Notes under the pieces: generated by a model
The model's database searches: none
What the model saw: the letters and a program-made list of their open reading frames with translations, nothing else
What the model was told of the DNA's origin: nothing
Translations under genes and position numbers: made by a program
Part shown: in pieces, positions 16,453-25,477 of the stretch
Position numbering within the stretch: the first letter of the stretch is position 1
Layout: every line of letters begins with the position of its first letter
Assembly: GCA_025358305.1 (NCBI GenBank)
Contig: JANYJZ010000026.1
Coordinates: 1 to 54,919 of the forward strand
Source of the DNA: Ignavibacteriota bacterium
GTDB lineage: Bacteria; Bacteroidota; Ignavibacteria; UBA10030; SZUA-254
Direction: 5' to 3'
DNA: 54,919 nucleotides

Positions 16453-17400
16453 ATGCCTGAACTGAAACTTTTTGCCGGACGCTCCAATTCCCGGCTCGCC
16501 GAAAGAATCGGGCAGCACATTGGCGTCCCGATGGGCAAATGCACCATCAAGAATTTCAGCGACGGCGAACTTTGGGTCAAGTACACTGAGAATGTGAGAG
16601 GGTCGGACGTTTTTATCGTGCAGTCGACGAATCCTCCTGCCGATAATCTCATGGAGCTCCTCATCATGGTCGACGCGGCGAAAAGAGCCTCCGCGCGGCG
16701 TGTCACGGCGATCATCCCCTATTTCGGGTACGCCCGCCAGGACCGCAAGGACCAGCCCCGGGTGTCGATCACGGCGAAGCTCGTTTCGAACCTGATCACG
16801 AAGTCGGGGGTGGACCGCGTCATCACGATGGACCTGCACGCACCGCAGATCCAGGGATTCTTTGATATACCTGTCGACCATCTCTACTCGTCGGCGGTCT
16901 ACATTTCGTTCTTCGCCGATCGAAAGATACCGAACCTTGCCGTCGTGTCGCCGGATGTCGGCGGGATCAAGATGGCGAGAGCGTTCGCAAAGCGCCTCGA
17001 TGCGGACCTCATCCTCATCGACAAGCGCAGGCCGGTGCAGAACCAGGCCGAGGTCATGAACATCATCGGCAAGGTCGACGGAAGGAACATCCTCATCGTC
17101 GACGACCTCATCGATACCGGCGGGACGTTCGTGGCTGCGGCGCAGGCTCTGAAGGACGCGGGTGCACTGAACATTTACGGCGCGTGCACGCACGCGATCC
17201 TCTCCGGCACAGCGGTCAAGCGGATCGAGGACTCGGCAGTGTCGAAGCTTTATGTCACCGACACGATCCATCTTGACGCAAAGGTGCTGCAGTCGAAGAA
17301 GATCGAGGTGCTCTCCGTGGCCGAGATCTTCGGAGAAGCGATCCAGCGGGGATTCAATAATCAGTCCATTAGTTCATTGTTTGATGTTGATAAGGGATAA
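16453..17400 (+). CDS. prs: Ribose-phosphate pyrophosphokinase
   Basis: A 315-residue PRPP synthetase, normal length. It makes 5-phosphoribosyl 1-diphosphate from ribose 5-phosphate and ATP for nucleotide, His and Trp synthesis. Visible marks are FSDGELWVKYTENVRGSDVF near the N terminus, YFGYARQDRKDQPR (ATP loop), DLHAPQIQGFFDIP, VVSPDVGG and the PRPP-binding loop DDLIDTGGT. rplY starts 14 bp downstream, and prs-rplY(ctc)-pth is a widely conserved order. Confidence 0.97.
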   Translation: MPELKLFAGRSNSRLAERIGQHIGVPMGKCTIKNFSDGELWVKYTENVRGSDVFIVQSTNPPADNLMELLIMVDAAKRASARRVTAIIPYFGYARQDRKDQPRVSITAKLVSNLITKSGVDRVITMDLHAPQIQGFFDIPVDHLYSSAVYISFFADRKIPNLAVVSPDVGGIKMARAFAKRLDADLILIDKRRPVQNQAEVMNIIGKVDGRNILIVDDLIDTGGTFVAAAQALKDAGALNIYGACTHAILSGTAVKRIEDSAVSKLYVTDTIHLDAKVLQSKKIEVLSVAEIFGEAIQRGFNNQSISSLFDVDKG

Positions 17401-17414
17401 GAAAAGGAAACTCT

Positions 17415-18146
17415 ATGCGTGAAATAACGTTGCAAGCTGAAGTGCGGACTCCCGCCCAGATGGGCAAGCGGTCCAAGGCCATCCGTCGTGCGGGCAAGGT
17501 TCCCGGCGTCTATTACGTACACGGCGAAGCGAACATCCCGGTCACGGTCGAAGAGAAGAGCCTGAAGCCGCTGATCTACACGTCGGAGACGCACATCATC
17601 AACCTGAAGCTCAATGACGGCGCTGACAAGAGCTGCATCCTCCGGGACATCCAGTTCGACCCGATCACCGACCGCCCCGTCCACATCGACCTCCAGGGCC
17701 TGCTCGAAGATGAAGAAATCACCGTAGAGATCCCGATCGTCGTGACCGGCGGCATCCCCGCTGGCGTCCGCGACGGCGGCATTCTCCAGCAAATCATCCG
17801 CAGGCTGAAGATCTCCTGCCTGCCGAAGCATATTCCCGACCACGTTGAGGTCAACGCCGGGGAGATGAAGATCAACCAGTTCATCCACGTCCGGGATCTT
17901 TCGATCCCGAACATCACGATCCTCGAGACCCCCGACAATACGATCCTCGGCATCATCCCGCCGACGGTCGAGAAGGAAGAAACGCCGGCAGCGGACGCGG
18001 CAGTGGCGGCGGAACCCGAGGTCATCGCGAAGGGCAAGAAGCCTGAGGAAGGCGCTGAACCGGCAGCTGGCGGTGAGAAGAAGGCCGCGGCTCCAGGCGA
18101 CAAGAAGGCTGACGCGGCTCCCGCGAAGGACGAGAAGAAGAAGTAA
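17415..18146 (+). CDS. rplY: 50S ribosomal protein L25/general stress protein Ctc
   Basis: A 243-residue long-form L25, which binds 5S rRNA. The N-terminal domain has GKRSKAIRRAGKVPGVYYVHGE and the 5S-binding segment; the C-terminal TL5/CTC domain runs to about residue 190 (GILQQIIRRLKISCLP). The last 55 residues are a low-complexity Lys/Ala/Glu/Pro tail, common in this lineage. It is preceded by AAAGGAAAC. It sits between prs and pth as in many bacteria. Confidence 0.95.
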   Translation: MREITLQAEVRTPAQMGKRSKAIRRAGKVPGVYYVHGEANIPVTVEEKSLKPLIYTSETHIINLKLNDGADKSCILRDIQFDPITDRPVHIDLQGLLEDEEITVEIPIVVTGGIPAGVRDGGILQQIIRRLKISCLPKHIPDHVEVNAGEMKINQFIHVRDLSIPNITILETPDNTILGIIPPTVEKEETPAADAAVAAEPEVIAKGKKPEEGAEPAAGGEKKAAAPGDKKADAAPAKDEKKK

Positions 18147-18173
18147 TACCCCTTACAAAGGATACGCTGACGC

Positions 18174-18749
18174 GTGCGACTCATCGTTGGTCTGGGGAAC
18201 CCCGGGTCGGAGTACGCAGGGACGCGGCACAACATCGGGTTTGACATCGTCGATGCTGCTGCGGTCCAGTTCAGCAACAAGTTTCGGAAAGGCCCGGGCG
18301 AGTACCTCCTCGCGGAAGGCTCGCACGACGGTGAGGGTTTTTACCTCCTGAAGCCGATGACATACATGAACAATTCCGGGACCGCGGTTCGCGGCGCACT
18401 CGACCGCTACGGAATCGCGCCGGAGGATCTCGTGGTCATCTCGGATGACTTCCACCTTCCCCTGGGGCGTCTGCGGCTCAGGCTCGAAGGAAGCTCCGGA
18501 GGGCACAACGGACTCGGCTCGATCATCGAAGAGCTCGGGTCGAACAGGTTCCCCCGGCTCCGCTGCGGCATTGGCGGGACATCGATGCCGGCGAACAAGC
18601 ACGATCTCAAGGAATATGTCCTCGGCCGGTTCGGCAACGGCGAGGAGAGCGTCGTCAAGATCATGATCTCTCACGCAACGGAGTATCTGACACGCATCCT
18701 TACGGAAGGGTCGGAAAAGGCACAGCACAGATTTCACAATACATTGTAA
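18174..18749 (+). CDS. pth: Peptidyl-tRNA hydrolase
   Basis: A 191-residue Pth, which cleaves peptidyl-tRNA released from stalled ribosomes. The start is GTG; the protein opens with LIVGLGNPGSEYAGTRHNIGF, including the conserved Asn and catalytic His21-type residue. PMTYMNNSG and the DDFHLPLGRLRLR segment with SGGHNGLGS complete the active site. It is 27 bp after rplY and probably in the same operon. Confidence 0.97.
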   Translation: MRLIVGLGNPGSEYAGTRHNIGFDIVDAAAVQFSNKFRKGPGEYLLAEGSHDGEGFYLLKPMTYMNNSGTAVRGALDRYGIAPEDLVVISDDFHLPLGRLRLRLEGSSGGHNGLGSIIEELGSNRFPRLRCGIGGTSMPANKHDLKEYVLGRFGNGEESVVKIMISHATEYLTRILTEGSEKAQHRFHNTL

Positions 18750-18834
18750 TTCACCCTATTCCGGAATTTACGCCGGCGGCTCGGCCCCCAGCGTAATTAT
18801 TCCGGGATCAATCATAAACGTCCAAAGGGATAGC

Positions 18835-19335
18835 ATGAATATTTCAAAGAACAACTACGAAACGACCTTCATCATCAACGCCTCGCTGGAAGACGGTCAG
18901 ATAGAATCGACCATCTCCCACGTTCAGGAGGTCATTACCCGCAACGGCGGCGAGATCACCGCGCTCAACAAGTGGGGCAGAAAACGCCTCGCATACCCCA
19001 TCCAGAAGAAGAACAACGGATTTTACGTCAACATGGAGTTCGTCGCCCCTGCGACGGCCATGGCGCTCCTCGAACGCGTCTACCAGCTTGACGAGAATAC
19101 CCTTCGGTTCCTGACGCTCCACGTCGACGACAAGGTCCTGAAGGCCCGGACCGCGCTCCAGGCCGCTGCCGCTCTTTCTGCGGCCGCTACGCTACTCACA
19201 CCCGTAGCCGTTCCTGCCGCCGTTCCTGCTGTTGCTCCCGTTGCTGAAGCCGCCGCCGCCGTTGCTGTCCCCCCCGAGAAGAAGGAACCCCTCTTCAAGG
19301 ACGACGCTTCTGCGAAAACGCCGAGAACGGCGTAG
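18835..19335 (+). CDS. rpsF: 30S ribosomal protein S6
   Basis: A 166-residue S6, longer than the usual 95-135. The conserved core is residues 1-105 (YETTFIINASLED, then NKWGRKRLAYPIQKKNNGFYVNMEF). The extra tail from about residue 110 is almost all Ala/Val/Pro and ends in charged residues. S6 pairs with S18 on the 30S platform. It is the first gene of the conserved rpsF-ssb-rpsR-rplI operon. I could not find a promoter of the window's standard form in the 85-bp gap upstream. Confidence 0.95.
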   Translation: MNISKNNYETTFIINASLEDGQIESTISHVQEVITRNGGEITALNKWGRKRLAYPIQKKNNGFYVNMEFVAPATAMALLERVYQLDENTLRFLTLHVDDKVLKARTALQAAAALSAAATLLTPVAVPAAVPAVAPVAEAAAAVAVPPEKKEPLFKDDASAKTPRTA

Positions 19336-19365
19336 CATACGGTCGAACGCGAAAGGCATGACGCA

Positions 19366-19869
19366 ATGGCCGATCTGAAGCTCCCCGAACTGAACTGCGT
19401 GATCATCGCAGGCAATCTGACGAAGGACCCTGTCTTCCGTCAGACGACGAACGGGACGCCCGTCGTGAACTTCTCCATCGCATCGAACCGCAAGTACCGC
19501 GACGCGAACAACCAGTGGCAGGAAGAGGTCTGCTACGTGGGTGTCGTGGCCTGGAACAAGCTGGCGGACAGCTGCATGAACCGCCTCCATAAAGGGCATG
19601 CGGTCCTCATCGATGGAGAGCTCCAGAGTCATATGTTCAAGAATGACGACGGATTCAGCCGGAACATCGTCGAGATCAAGGCGCGCCGGATCCAGTTTCT
19701 CAACAAGAAGTGCGGACAGCCGGACGGCACCACCGTCTGCGCTCCGAGCAGCCATCAGCATGAGGATGAACCTTCCATCGTCGAAGACGACTCGTTCGAC
19801 AAATTCCTGACGAGCGAAGAATCCCAGCTGCTCAAAGACCATTCCCATTCACCGACACAACGTTCATAA
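19366..19869 (+). CDS. ssb: Single-stranded DNA-binding protein
   Basis: A 167-residue OB-fold SSB that coats single-stranded DNA. Marks are LNCVIIAGNLTKDPVFR, VNFSIASNRKYRD and the GVVAWNKLADSC strand, ending near residue 115. The acidic C-terminal tail that normally recruits repair partners is not canonical here: the protein ends in HSHSPTQRS instead of DDDIPF. This tail change, plus its place inside the ribosomal operon between rpsF and rpsR, suggests that a second SSB with the canonical tail may exist elsewhere. Confidence 0.93.
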   Translation: MADLKLPELNCVIIAGNLTKDPVFRQTTNGTPVVNFSIASNRKYRDANNQWQEEVCYVGVVAWNKLADSCMNRLHKGHAVLIDGELQSHMFKNDDGFSRNIVEIKARRIQFLNKKCGQPDGTTVCAPSSHQHEDEPSIVEDDSFDKFLTSEESQLLKDHSHSPTQRS

Positions 19870-19878
19870 GGAACTTCC

Positions 19879-20118
19879 ATGGCAAAACCAGACCAGCAAA
19901 TTCGTAAACGCCGGACCTGCCGCTTCTGCGAGCACAAAGAGGTCTACATCGATTACAAGGATGAGAAGCGTCTCACCCGGTTCGTTTCAGAGCAGGGCAA
20001 GATCATCCCCAAACGGATCACGGGCACCTGCGCGGGTCATCAGCGGATGCTCGTCCAGGCGATCAAGCGCGCGCGTCACCTCGCCCTCATTCCGTATGTT
20101 TCTGAAACTATCCGATAA
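19879..20118 (+). CDS. rpsR: 30S ribosomal protein S18
   Basis: A 79-residue S18, normal length. It opens with a basic segment and [11 protein letters not shown], then [20 protein letters not shown] and the invariant [30 protein letters not shown] block. C19 and C22 and the later Cys fit the zinc-capable form. It lies 9 bp after ssb. Confidence 0.98.
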   Translation: MAKPDQQIRKRRTCRFCEHKEVYIDYKDEKRLTRFVSEQGKIIPKRITGTCAGHQRMLVQAIKRARHLALIPYVSETIR

Positions 20119-20130
20119 GAAAGGTCACCC

Positions 20131-20574
20131 ATGAAAATCATACTGCGCCAGGATCACACCACGCTCGGCAAGATCGGCGATGTCGTTGAAGTGAAGGACG
20201 GCTACGCCCGAAACTACCTCCTTCCGCGCCGGATCGCGTATCTCGCAACGAAAGGAAGCCTCAACGCGCTCGAGGAGGAGAAACGCCAGCTCGGCCTCCA
20301 CTCCCAGAAAGAGCTTCATCAGGCTGAGAAGCTCGCCGCGGACATCGAGAAGCTCTCCATCACCCTCAAGGTGAAGGTCGGCGAGGACGAAAAGCTCTTC
20401 GGCTCCGTCACGTCCCAGATGATCGCGGACGCGTTGAAGGAGAAGGGCATCTCGATGGACAAGCGGATCATCGAGCTCGACGAGCCGATCAAGGCCCTTG
20501 GCATCTACACCGTGAACGTGAAGCTCCACGCAAACGTGTCCGGCAAGGTCAAGGTGTGGGTCGTGCGGGAATAA
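20131..20574 (+). CDS. rplI: 50S ribosomal protein L9
   Basis: A 147-residue L9 with the N-terminal signature GKIGDVVEVKDGYARNYLLPR, a long connecting helix about 42-75, and the C-terminal domain (KLFGSVTSQMIADALKEKG). It lies 12 bp after rpsR and ends the operon, before a hairpin at 20594-20628. Confidence 0.98.
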   Translation: MKIILRQDHTTLGKIGDVVEVKDGYARNYLLPRRIAYLATKGSLNALEEEKRQLGLHSQKELHQAEKLAADIEKLSITLKVKVGEDEKLFGSVTSQMIADALKEKGISMDKRIIELDEPIKALGIYTVNVKLHANVSGKVKVWVVRE

Positions 20575-20593
20575 TCTTCCGCGCGAAGCGAAC

Positions 20594-20628
20594 TCCGGCG
20601 GCGGGCCACAGGTTGTTTCTCCGCCGGA
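20594..20628 (+). terminator. Hairpin after rplI
   Basis: TCCGGCGG (20594-20601) pairs with CCGCCGGA (20621-20628), with a 19-base loop containing TTG. A short A-run follows rather than a T-run, so termination strength is uncertain. The downstream promoter element TTG lies inside the loop. Confidence 0.45.
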
Positions 20629-20643
20629 AAAGTGGTACGTTAT
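20613..20643 (+). promoter_or_regulatory. Promoter-like TTG-N20-TACGTTAT for ccdA
   Basis: TTG at 20613-20615, a 20-base spacer and TACGTTAT at 20636-20643, with about 30 nt to the GTG start of ccdA. It overlaps the hairpin after rplI. Confidence 0.45.
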
Positions 20644-20677
20644 AAAGGATGAACACGCCAATGATGAGGAAGTCGTA

Positions 20678-21412
20678 GTGGAAAACGTAGGGCTCTTGAC
20701 AGCGTTCCTGTTTGGACTGTTATCCTTCGTGTCTCCCTGCGTCCTTCCCATCGTCCCGGGCTACCTGTCGTTCATTTCGGGCGTCTCGTTCGACGACATG
20801 AAGACCGCGGCGAACCGCTCCGCGGTTCGGAAGCGCGTCCTCATCACCTCCCTCATGTTCATCCTCGGCTTTTCCGTCGTCTTCATCTCCCTCGGCGCCT
20901 CCGCGACGATCGTCGGACAGACGCTCCGGGAACAGCTCGGCATCATCACGAAGATCGCCGGCGGCATCATCATCGTCTTCGGCCTCCACATGATCGGCGT
21001 CTTCAAGATCCCGTTCCTGAACTACGAAAAGCGGTTCCACTCCTCGAGCAAGCCGCTGGGACTCCTCGGCGCCTTCCTCGTGGGTCTCGCGTTCGCGTTC
21101 GGGTGGACGCCGTGCATCGGCCCCATTCTCGCCGCTATCTTGGCGATCGCGAGCCAGCAGAGCACCGTCTGGAAGGGCATCCTCCTCCTCACGGCCTACT
21201 CCGCCGGGCTCGGCATCCCTTTTCTCCTCGCCGGATTGAGCATGTCGGTGTTCTTCGGAGCCTTCAATAAGCTCAAAGTGCACCTTCACAAGATCGAGAT
21301 CGTCAGCGGCGTGCTCCTCGTCATCGTCGGCGTCCTCATCCTGACGAACTCTCTCACGATCATCTCGGCGTACCTCTCAAAGTGGTTCCCATTTCTCAGT
21401 GAACTTGGCTAA
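20678..21412 (+). CDS. ccdA: Cytochrome c biogenesis membrane protein CcdA (DsbD-like)
   Basis: A 244-residue inner-membrane protein with about six transmembrane helices. The two redox cysteines are in SPCVLPIVPGYLSF near residue 13 and FGWTPCIGPIL near residue 148. CcdA carries electrons from cytoplasmic thioredoxin to extracytoplasmic thiol proteins that keep apocytochrome c or other partners reduced. GTG start with a GAGGAAG site. It has its own promoter-like element and no thioredoxin-like partner gene next to it. Confidence 0.93.
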   Translation: MENVGLLTAFLFGLLSFVSPCVLPIVPGYLSFISGVSFDDMKTAANRSAVRKRVLITSLMFILGFSVVFISLGASATIVGQTLREQLGIITKIAGGIIIVFGLHMIGVFKIPFLNYEKRFHSSSKPLGLLGAFLVGLAFAFGWTPCIGPILAAILAIASQQSTVWKGILLLTAYSAGLGIPFLLAGLSMSVFFGAFNKLKVHLHKIEIVSGVLLVIVGVLILTNSLTIISAYLSKWFPFLSELG

Positions 21413-21440
21413 TAACGCATAATCGCACAACCGGACACGT

Positions 21441-23294
21441 ATGACAAAAGAACTCAAAAATCTCGATGACGTAACGATTCGATTCGCCGGAGACTCCGGC
21501 GACGGCATGCAGCTCACGGGCATGCAGTTCACCAGCACGACCGCGCTCCTCGGCAACGACCTGAGCACGCTCCCGGATTATCCTGCGGAGATCCGCGCCC
21601 CGGCCGGAACGCTCTTCGGCGTCAGCGGCTTCCAGATCCACTTCGGCAGCACGGAGATCAACACCCCCGGCGACATCTGCGACGTCCTCGTCGCGATGAA
21701 CCCCGCGGCGCTCAAGGTGAACCTGCGGAGCCTTTCCGACGGCGGCATCATCATCGCGAACCGCGACGGGTTCAACGACAAGAACCTGAAGCTCGCCGGA
21801 TACGCATCCAACCCCCTTGACGACGAGTCGCTTTCGAAGTACCATCTCCACAGCGTGGACATCACCAAGCTGACGCAGAACGCCCTCTCGGACATGGGTC
21901 TTTCCAACAAGCTGGTCGACCGGTGCAAGAACTTCTTCGCGCTCGGGATGATGTACTGGATGTACACTCGGCCCCTCGAACCGACCATCAAATGGTTCCA
22001 GGAGAAGTTCGCGAAGAACCCGGAACTCATCGACGCGAATACTCGGGTTCTCAAGGCGGGCTACGCCTTCGGCGAGACGACGGAGATCTTCGCGGCACGC
22101 TACGAGGTGAAGCCCGCGTCGCTGAAACCCGGAAGATACCGCAGCATCACCGGCAACGAGGCCGCCGCCTGGGGGCTCATCGCCGGATCCGTGAAGTCGG
22201 GGCTCGACCTCTTCCTCGGGACATATCCGATCACCCCCGCGAGCGACATTCTCCATGAACTCTCGAAACACAAGAACTTCCGCGTGAAGACGTTCCAAGC
22301 GGAGGACGAGATCGCCGGCATCACTTCTTCCATCGGCGCCTCCTATGGCGGCGCCATCGGCGTCACGACCACGAGCGGCCCCGGTATGGCCTTGAAGAGC
22401 GAAGCGATGGGGCTTGCCGTCATCCTGGAGGTTCCCCTGGTCATCGTCAACGTCCAGCGCGGCGGCCCGAGCACCGGCCTCCCGACGAAGACGGAACAGG
22501 CCGACCTCTCCCAAGCGATCTTCGGGCGCAACGGAGAGTCCCCCATCCCCGTCGTCGCCGCCACGACCCCGGCGGACTGCTTCTTCGGGGCGTTCGAGGC
22601 GATGCGCATCGCCATCAAGTACATGACACCGGTGATCTTCCTCTCCGACGGCTACCTGGCGAACGGCGCAGAGCCGTGGCTCATCCCGCCGGTGAGCTCG
22701 CTCCCTGATATCGCCCCGAAGTTCGCCACCGATCCGAACGAGTTCTTCCCCTACTCGCGGGACGAAAAGACGCTCGCGCGGCCTTGGGCGATCCCCGGCA
22801 TCCCGGGCCTCGAACATCGCATCGGCGGGCTGGAGAAGGAGCACATCACGGGCAACGTGAGCTACGATCCAGAGAACCACGAATTCATGGTGAGGATGCG
22901 CCAGGCGAAGGTCGATCGTATCGCGGACGACATCCCGCCCGCCGAGGTCGACGGCGACCCGAACGGCGACGTCCTCGTCGTGGGTTGGGGCGGCACGTAC
23001 GGCGCGATCCGCTCGGCGGTCGAGGCGAAGCGGCGCGAGGGAAAATCCGTCTCGCATCTCCAGATCAAGTATCTCAACCCCCTCCAGAAGAATCTCGGAG
23101 CCATCCTTGCGAATTACCGGCATGTCCTGGTTCCGGAACTCAACCTAGGACAGCTGTCCCGGATCCTCCGGTCGGAGTATCTCATTCCGACCATCCAGCT
23201 CAACAAGATCCAAGGGCTGCCGTTCAAATCGAGCGAGATCGAAGAAAAAATTGACGAAATCTTATCACGGGAGTACGCACATGAACTTAGTTGA
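21441..23294 (+). CDS. korA: 2-oxoacid:ferredoxin oxidoreductase, fused gamma-alpha subunit
   Basis: A 617-residue KorA-type protein. The gamma domain (residues about 8-190, IRFAGDSGDGMQLTG) precedes the alpha domain (GNEAAAWGLIAGSVKSGLDLFLGTYPITPASDILHE, then the GPGMALKSEAMGLAVILEVPLV segment). With KorB it oxidatively decarboxylates 2-oxoglutarate or a related 2-oxoacid to the acyl-CoA with ferredoxin as acceptor, or runs in reverse. The gamma-alpha fusion is common in Bacteroidota and Actinobacteria. The stop lies 14 bp inside korB. Substrate choice between 2-oxoglutarate and pyruvate is by family resemblance. Confidence 0.93.
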   Translation: MTKELKNLDDVTIRFAGDSGDGMQLTGMQFTSTTALLGNDLSTLPDYPAEIRAPAGTLFGVSGFQIHFGSTEINTPGDICDVLVAMNPAALKVNLRSLSDGGIIIANRDGFNDKNLKLAGYASNPLDDESLSKYHLHSVDITKLTQNALSDMGLSNKLVDRCKNFFALGMMYWMYTRPLEPTIKWFQEKFAKNPELIDANTRVLKAGYAFGETTEIFAARYEVKPASLKPGRYRSITGNEAAAWGLIAGSVKSGLDLFLGTYPITPASDILHELSKHKNFRVKTFQAEDEIAGITSSIGASYGGAIGVTTTSGPGMALKSEAMGLAVILEVPLVIVNVQRGGPSTGLPTKTEQADLSQAIFGRNGESPIPVVAATTPADCFFGAFEAMRIAIKYMTPVIFLSDGYLANGAEPWLIPPVSSLPDIAPKFATDPNEFFPYSRDEKTLARPWAIPGIPGLEHRIGGLEKEHITGNVSYDPENHEFMVRMRQAKVDRIADDIPPAEVDGDPNGDVLVVGWGGTYGAIRSAVEAKRREGKSVSHLQIKYLNPLQKNLGAILANYRHVLVPELNLGQLSRILRSEYLIPTIQLNKIQGLPFKSSEIEEKIDEILSREYAHELS

Positions 23295-24330
23295 AGATGC
23301 CCTCAAGGCCATCGCAGAACAGCCGCCGGTAAAGTACAGCGCGAAGGATTTTCAGTCCGACCAGGATGTCCGTTGGTGTCCGGGCTGCGGCGATTATTCG
23401 ATCCTGGCGCAGGTCCAGCGCGTCATGCCGGAGCTCGGCATCCCGAGGCACAAGATGGTCTTCGTGTCGGGGATCGGTTGTTCCAGCAGATTTCCCTACT
23501 ACATGAACACCTACGGCTTCCATTCCATCCATGGCCGTGCCCCCGCGATCGCCACCGGCGTGAAGATCGCCCGGCCCGACCTCATGGTCTGGGTCGCCAC
23601 GGGCGACGGCGACGGCCTCTCGATCGGCGGCAACCATCTCATTCACGCCTGCCGCCGCAACATCGACCTGAACATCCTCCTGTTCAACAATCAGATCTAC
23701 GGCCTCACAAAAGGCCAGTACTCTCCGACCTCCGAGTTTGGGAAGGTCACGAAATCTACGCCGTACGGCTCCGTGGACCATCCGTTCAATCCGCTGCTCG
23801 TTTCGCTGGGCGCGGAGGCCTCGTTCGTCGCGCGGACCCTTGACCGCGACCCGAAGCACATGCAATTCGTCATCAAGCGCGCCGCGGAGCACCGGGGAAC
23901 CTCCTTCGTGGAGATCTACCAGAATTGCAACGTCTTCAACGACGGCGCCTTCTTTACCTACACGGAGAAGGAGTCGAAGGACGACCACGTGGTCTTCATC
24001 GAGCACGGAAAGCCCATGGTGTTCGGGAAGAACAAGGACAAGGGCCTGAAGCTCGACGGCTTCACGCCGAAGGTGGTCTCCCTCACCGACGGCACCGCAT
24101 CGGTGAACGACCTCATCGTCCATAACGAGAAGGATACGATGCTCTCGTTCATCCTGGCGAGAATGTCAAGCCTGCCGGAGCTTCCACGTCCGGTCGGCGT
24201 CGTGTACGCGGTCGACCGGCCCCGCTATGAGGTGGAGGTCTCGAACCAGATCCTTTCGGCCATCCAGAAGAAGGGCGAGGGGAATCTCGAGAAGCTCCTC
24301 AACCACGGCGAAACATGGACGATCCAGTAG
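23281..24330 (+). CDS. korB: 2-oxoacid:ferredoxin oxidoreductase beta subunit
   Basis: A 349-residue beta subunit with the thiamine diphosphate site GDGDGLSIGGNHLIHACRRN...NNQIYGLTKGQ and an N-terminal WCPGCGDYSIL whose cysteines likely help bind a 4Fe-4S cluster. I chose ATG 23281, which overlaps korA by 14 bp and starts in MNLVEDALKAI; an ATG 30 bp upstream is also in frame. Works as a complex with the preceding subunit. Confidence 0.94.
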   Translation: MNLVEDALKAIAEQPPVKYSAKDFQSDQDVRWCPGCGDYSILAQVQRVMPELGIPRHKMVFVSGIGCSSRFPYYMNTYGFHSIHGRAPAIATGVKIARPDLMVWVATGDGDGLSIGGNHLIHACRRNIDLNILLFNNQIYGLTKGQYSPTSEFGKVTKSTPYGSVDHPFNPLLVSLGAEASFVARTLDRDPKHMQFVIKRAAEHRGTSFVEIYQNCNVFNDGAFFTYTEKESKDDHVVFIEHGKPMVFGKNKDKGLKLDGFTPKVVSLTDGTASVNDLIVHNEKDTMLSFILARMSSLPELPRPVGVVYAVDRPRYEVEVSNQILSAIQKKGEGNLEKLLNHGETWTIQ

Positions 24331-24368
24331 CCGGCGCACCCGAGTGCAGACAAACGAAGGCATACGCG

Positions 24369-24396
24369 AACAGGCGAGAAGACATTCTCGCCTGTT
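24369..24396 (+). terminator. Terminator hairpin after korB
   Basis: AACAGGCGAGA (24369-24379) pairs perfectly with TCTCGCCTGTT (24386-24396), an 11-bp stem with a 6-base loop ending in TTTCG. Only a short T tract. Confidence 0.7.
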
Positions 24397-24426
24397 TCGT
24401 CATGATCCGCACGACATCATGCTGAC

Positions 24427-25428
24427 ATGATGAACGCTTCCGTCGAACAGATACGCCGGACCCTCGATGCGCATTCCACGTTCGTCCTGACGACGCATGT
24501 CAACCCAGACGGCGACGGGCTGGGGTCGGAACTCGCGCTCGCGAGGTTCCTCGAGAAATGCGGCAAGCGCGTCTCCGTCATCAACCACAGCGCCACCCCC
24601 GAGAACTACCGTTGGCTCGATCCCGCAGGGAGCATCATCCGGTTCGTGCCGGAGCGGGACCGCGACGCGCTCCTCGACGCCGACTGCATCGTCGTTCTCG
24701 ATACGAACCATCCGGAGCGTCTGCGGAGCCTGCAGCCGTTCGTCGCACAGAGCAAGGCAGCGAAGATCGTCATCGACCACCATCTTGACCCTCATCCGTT
24801 CGCCGACGAGTACCTCATCGACGCTTCCGCGACGTCCACGGGGGAGATCGTCTACGGGCTCCTGGCGTCGATCAATCCGTCACTCCTCGACAAGCAGATC
24901 GCGCAATCGCTCTATACCGCGATCATGACGGATACCGGGTCGTTCCGGTACCCTCGGACCCGGCCGGAGACGCACGAGATCGCGGCGCGGCTCCTGTCCT
25001 ACGGCGTCGACCCAACGGCCGTCTACGTGAACGTGTATGAGAACTGGACCCCGGGAAGAATGCGGCTCCTGGGCGAGGTCCTAGACTCGATGAAGACCGC
25101 CTACGGCGGCGTCCTCGCATACGTCGTCTGCACCCAGCACATGTTCCGTGAAACGGGCACGAGCGAGATCGAAACCGACAACTTCACGACTTATCCGATG
25201 AGCATCCAGGGCGTCCGCGTCGGCATCTTGTTCAACGAGCTCAAGGACGGCGTCAAGATCTCCTTCCGGTCCAAAGGCTCGATCCCCATCAACCTCCTGG
25301 CGAAGGAGTTCGGGGGCAACGGCCATCTCAATGCGGCCGGCGCGCGCCTCTTCAACGCCGTGCTCGATGATACGGTCAGGGCCGTCATCGAAAAGGCGGA
25401 GCAATTTCTGCATGAGCCAACACCCTGA
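24427..25428 (+). CDS. nrnA: DHH-family phosphoesterase, NrnA-like (oligoribonuclease/pAp phosphatase)
   Basis: A 333-residue DHH-DHHA1 protein. Metal-binding motifs are THVNPDGDGLGS (H24, D28, D30), VVLDTNHPERL and the DHH triad IVIDHHLDPHP near residue 118; the C-terminal DHHA1 part has a GGNGHLNAAGARL loop. NrnA degrades short oligoribonucleotides and dephosphorylates 3'-phosphoadenosine 5'-phosphate. Either ATG at 24427 or 24430 could be the start. It opens a new group after the korAB terminator, with pepA following. Confidence 0.92.
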   Translation: MMNASVEQIRRTLDAHSTFVLTTHVNPDGDGLGSELALARFLEKCGKRVSVINHSATPENYRWLDPAGSIIRFVPERDRDALLDADCIVVLDTNHPERLRSLQPFVAQSKAAKIVIDHHLDPHPFADEYLIDASATSTGEIVYGLLASINPSLLDKQIAQSLYTAIMTDTGSFRYPRTRPETHEIAARLLSYGVDPTAVYVNVYENWTPGRMRLLGEVLDSMKTAYGGVLAYVVCTQHMFRETGTSEIETDNFTTYPMSIQGVRVGILFNELKDGVKISFRSKGSIPINLLAKEFGGNGHLNAAGARLFNAVLDDTVRAVIEKAEQFLHEPTP

Positions 25429-25477
25429 CCGTTCCGATGCGCCAGGGACTCCTCCACACATTGTTGAGAATACGATC

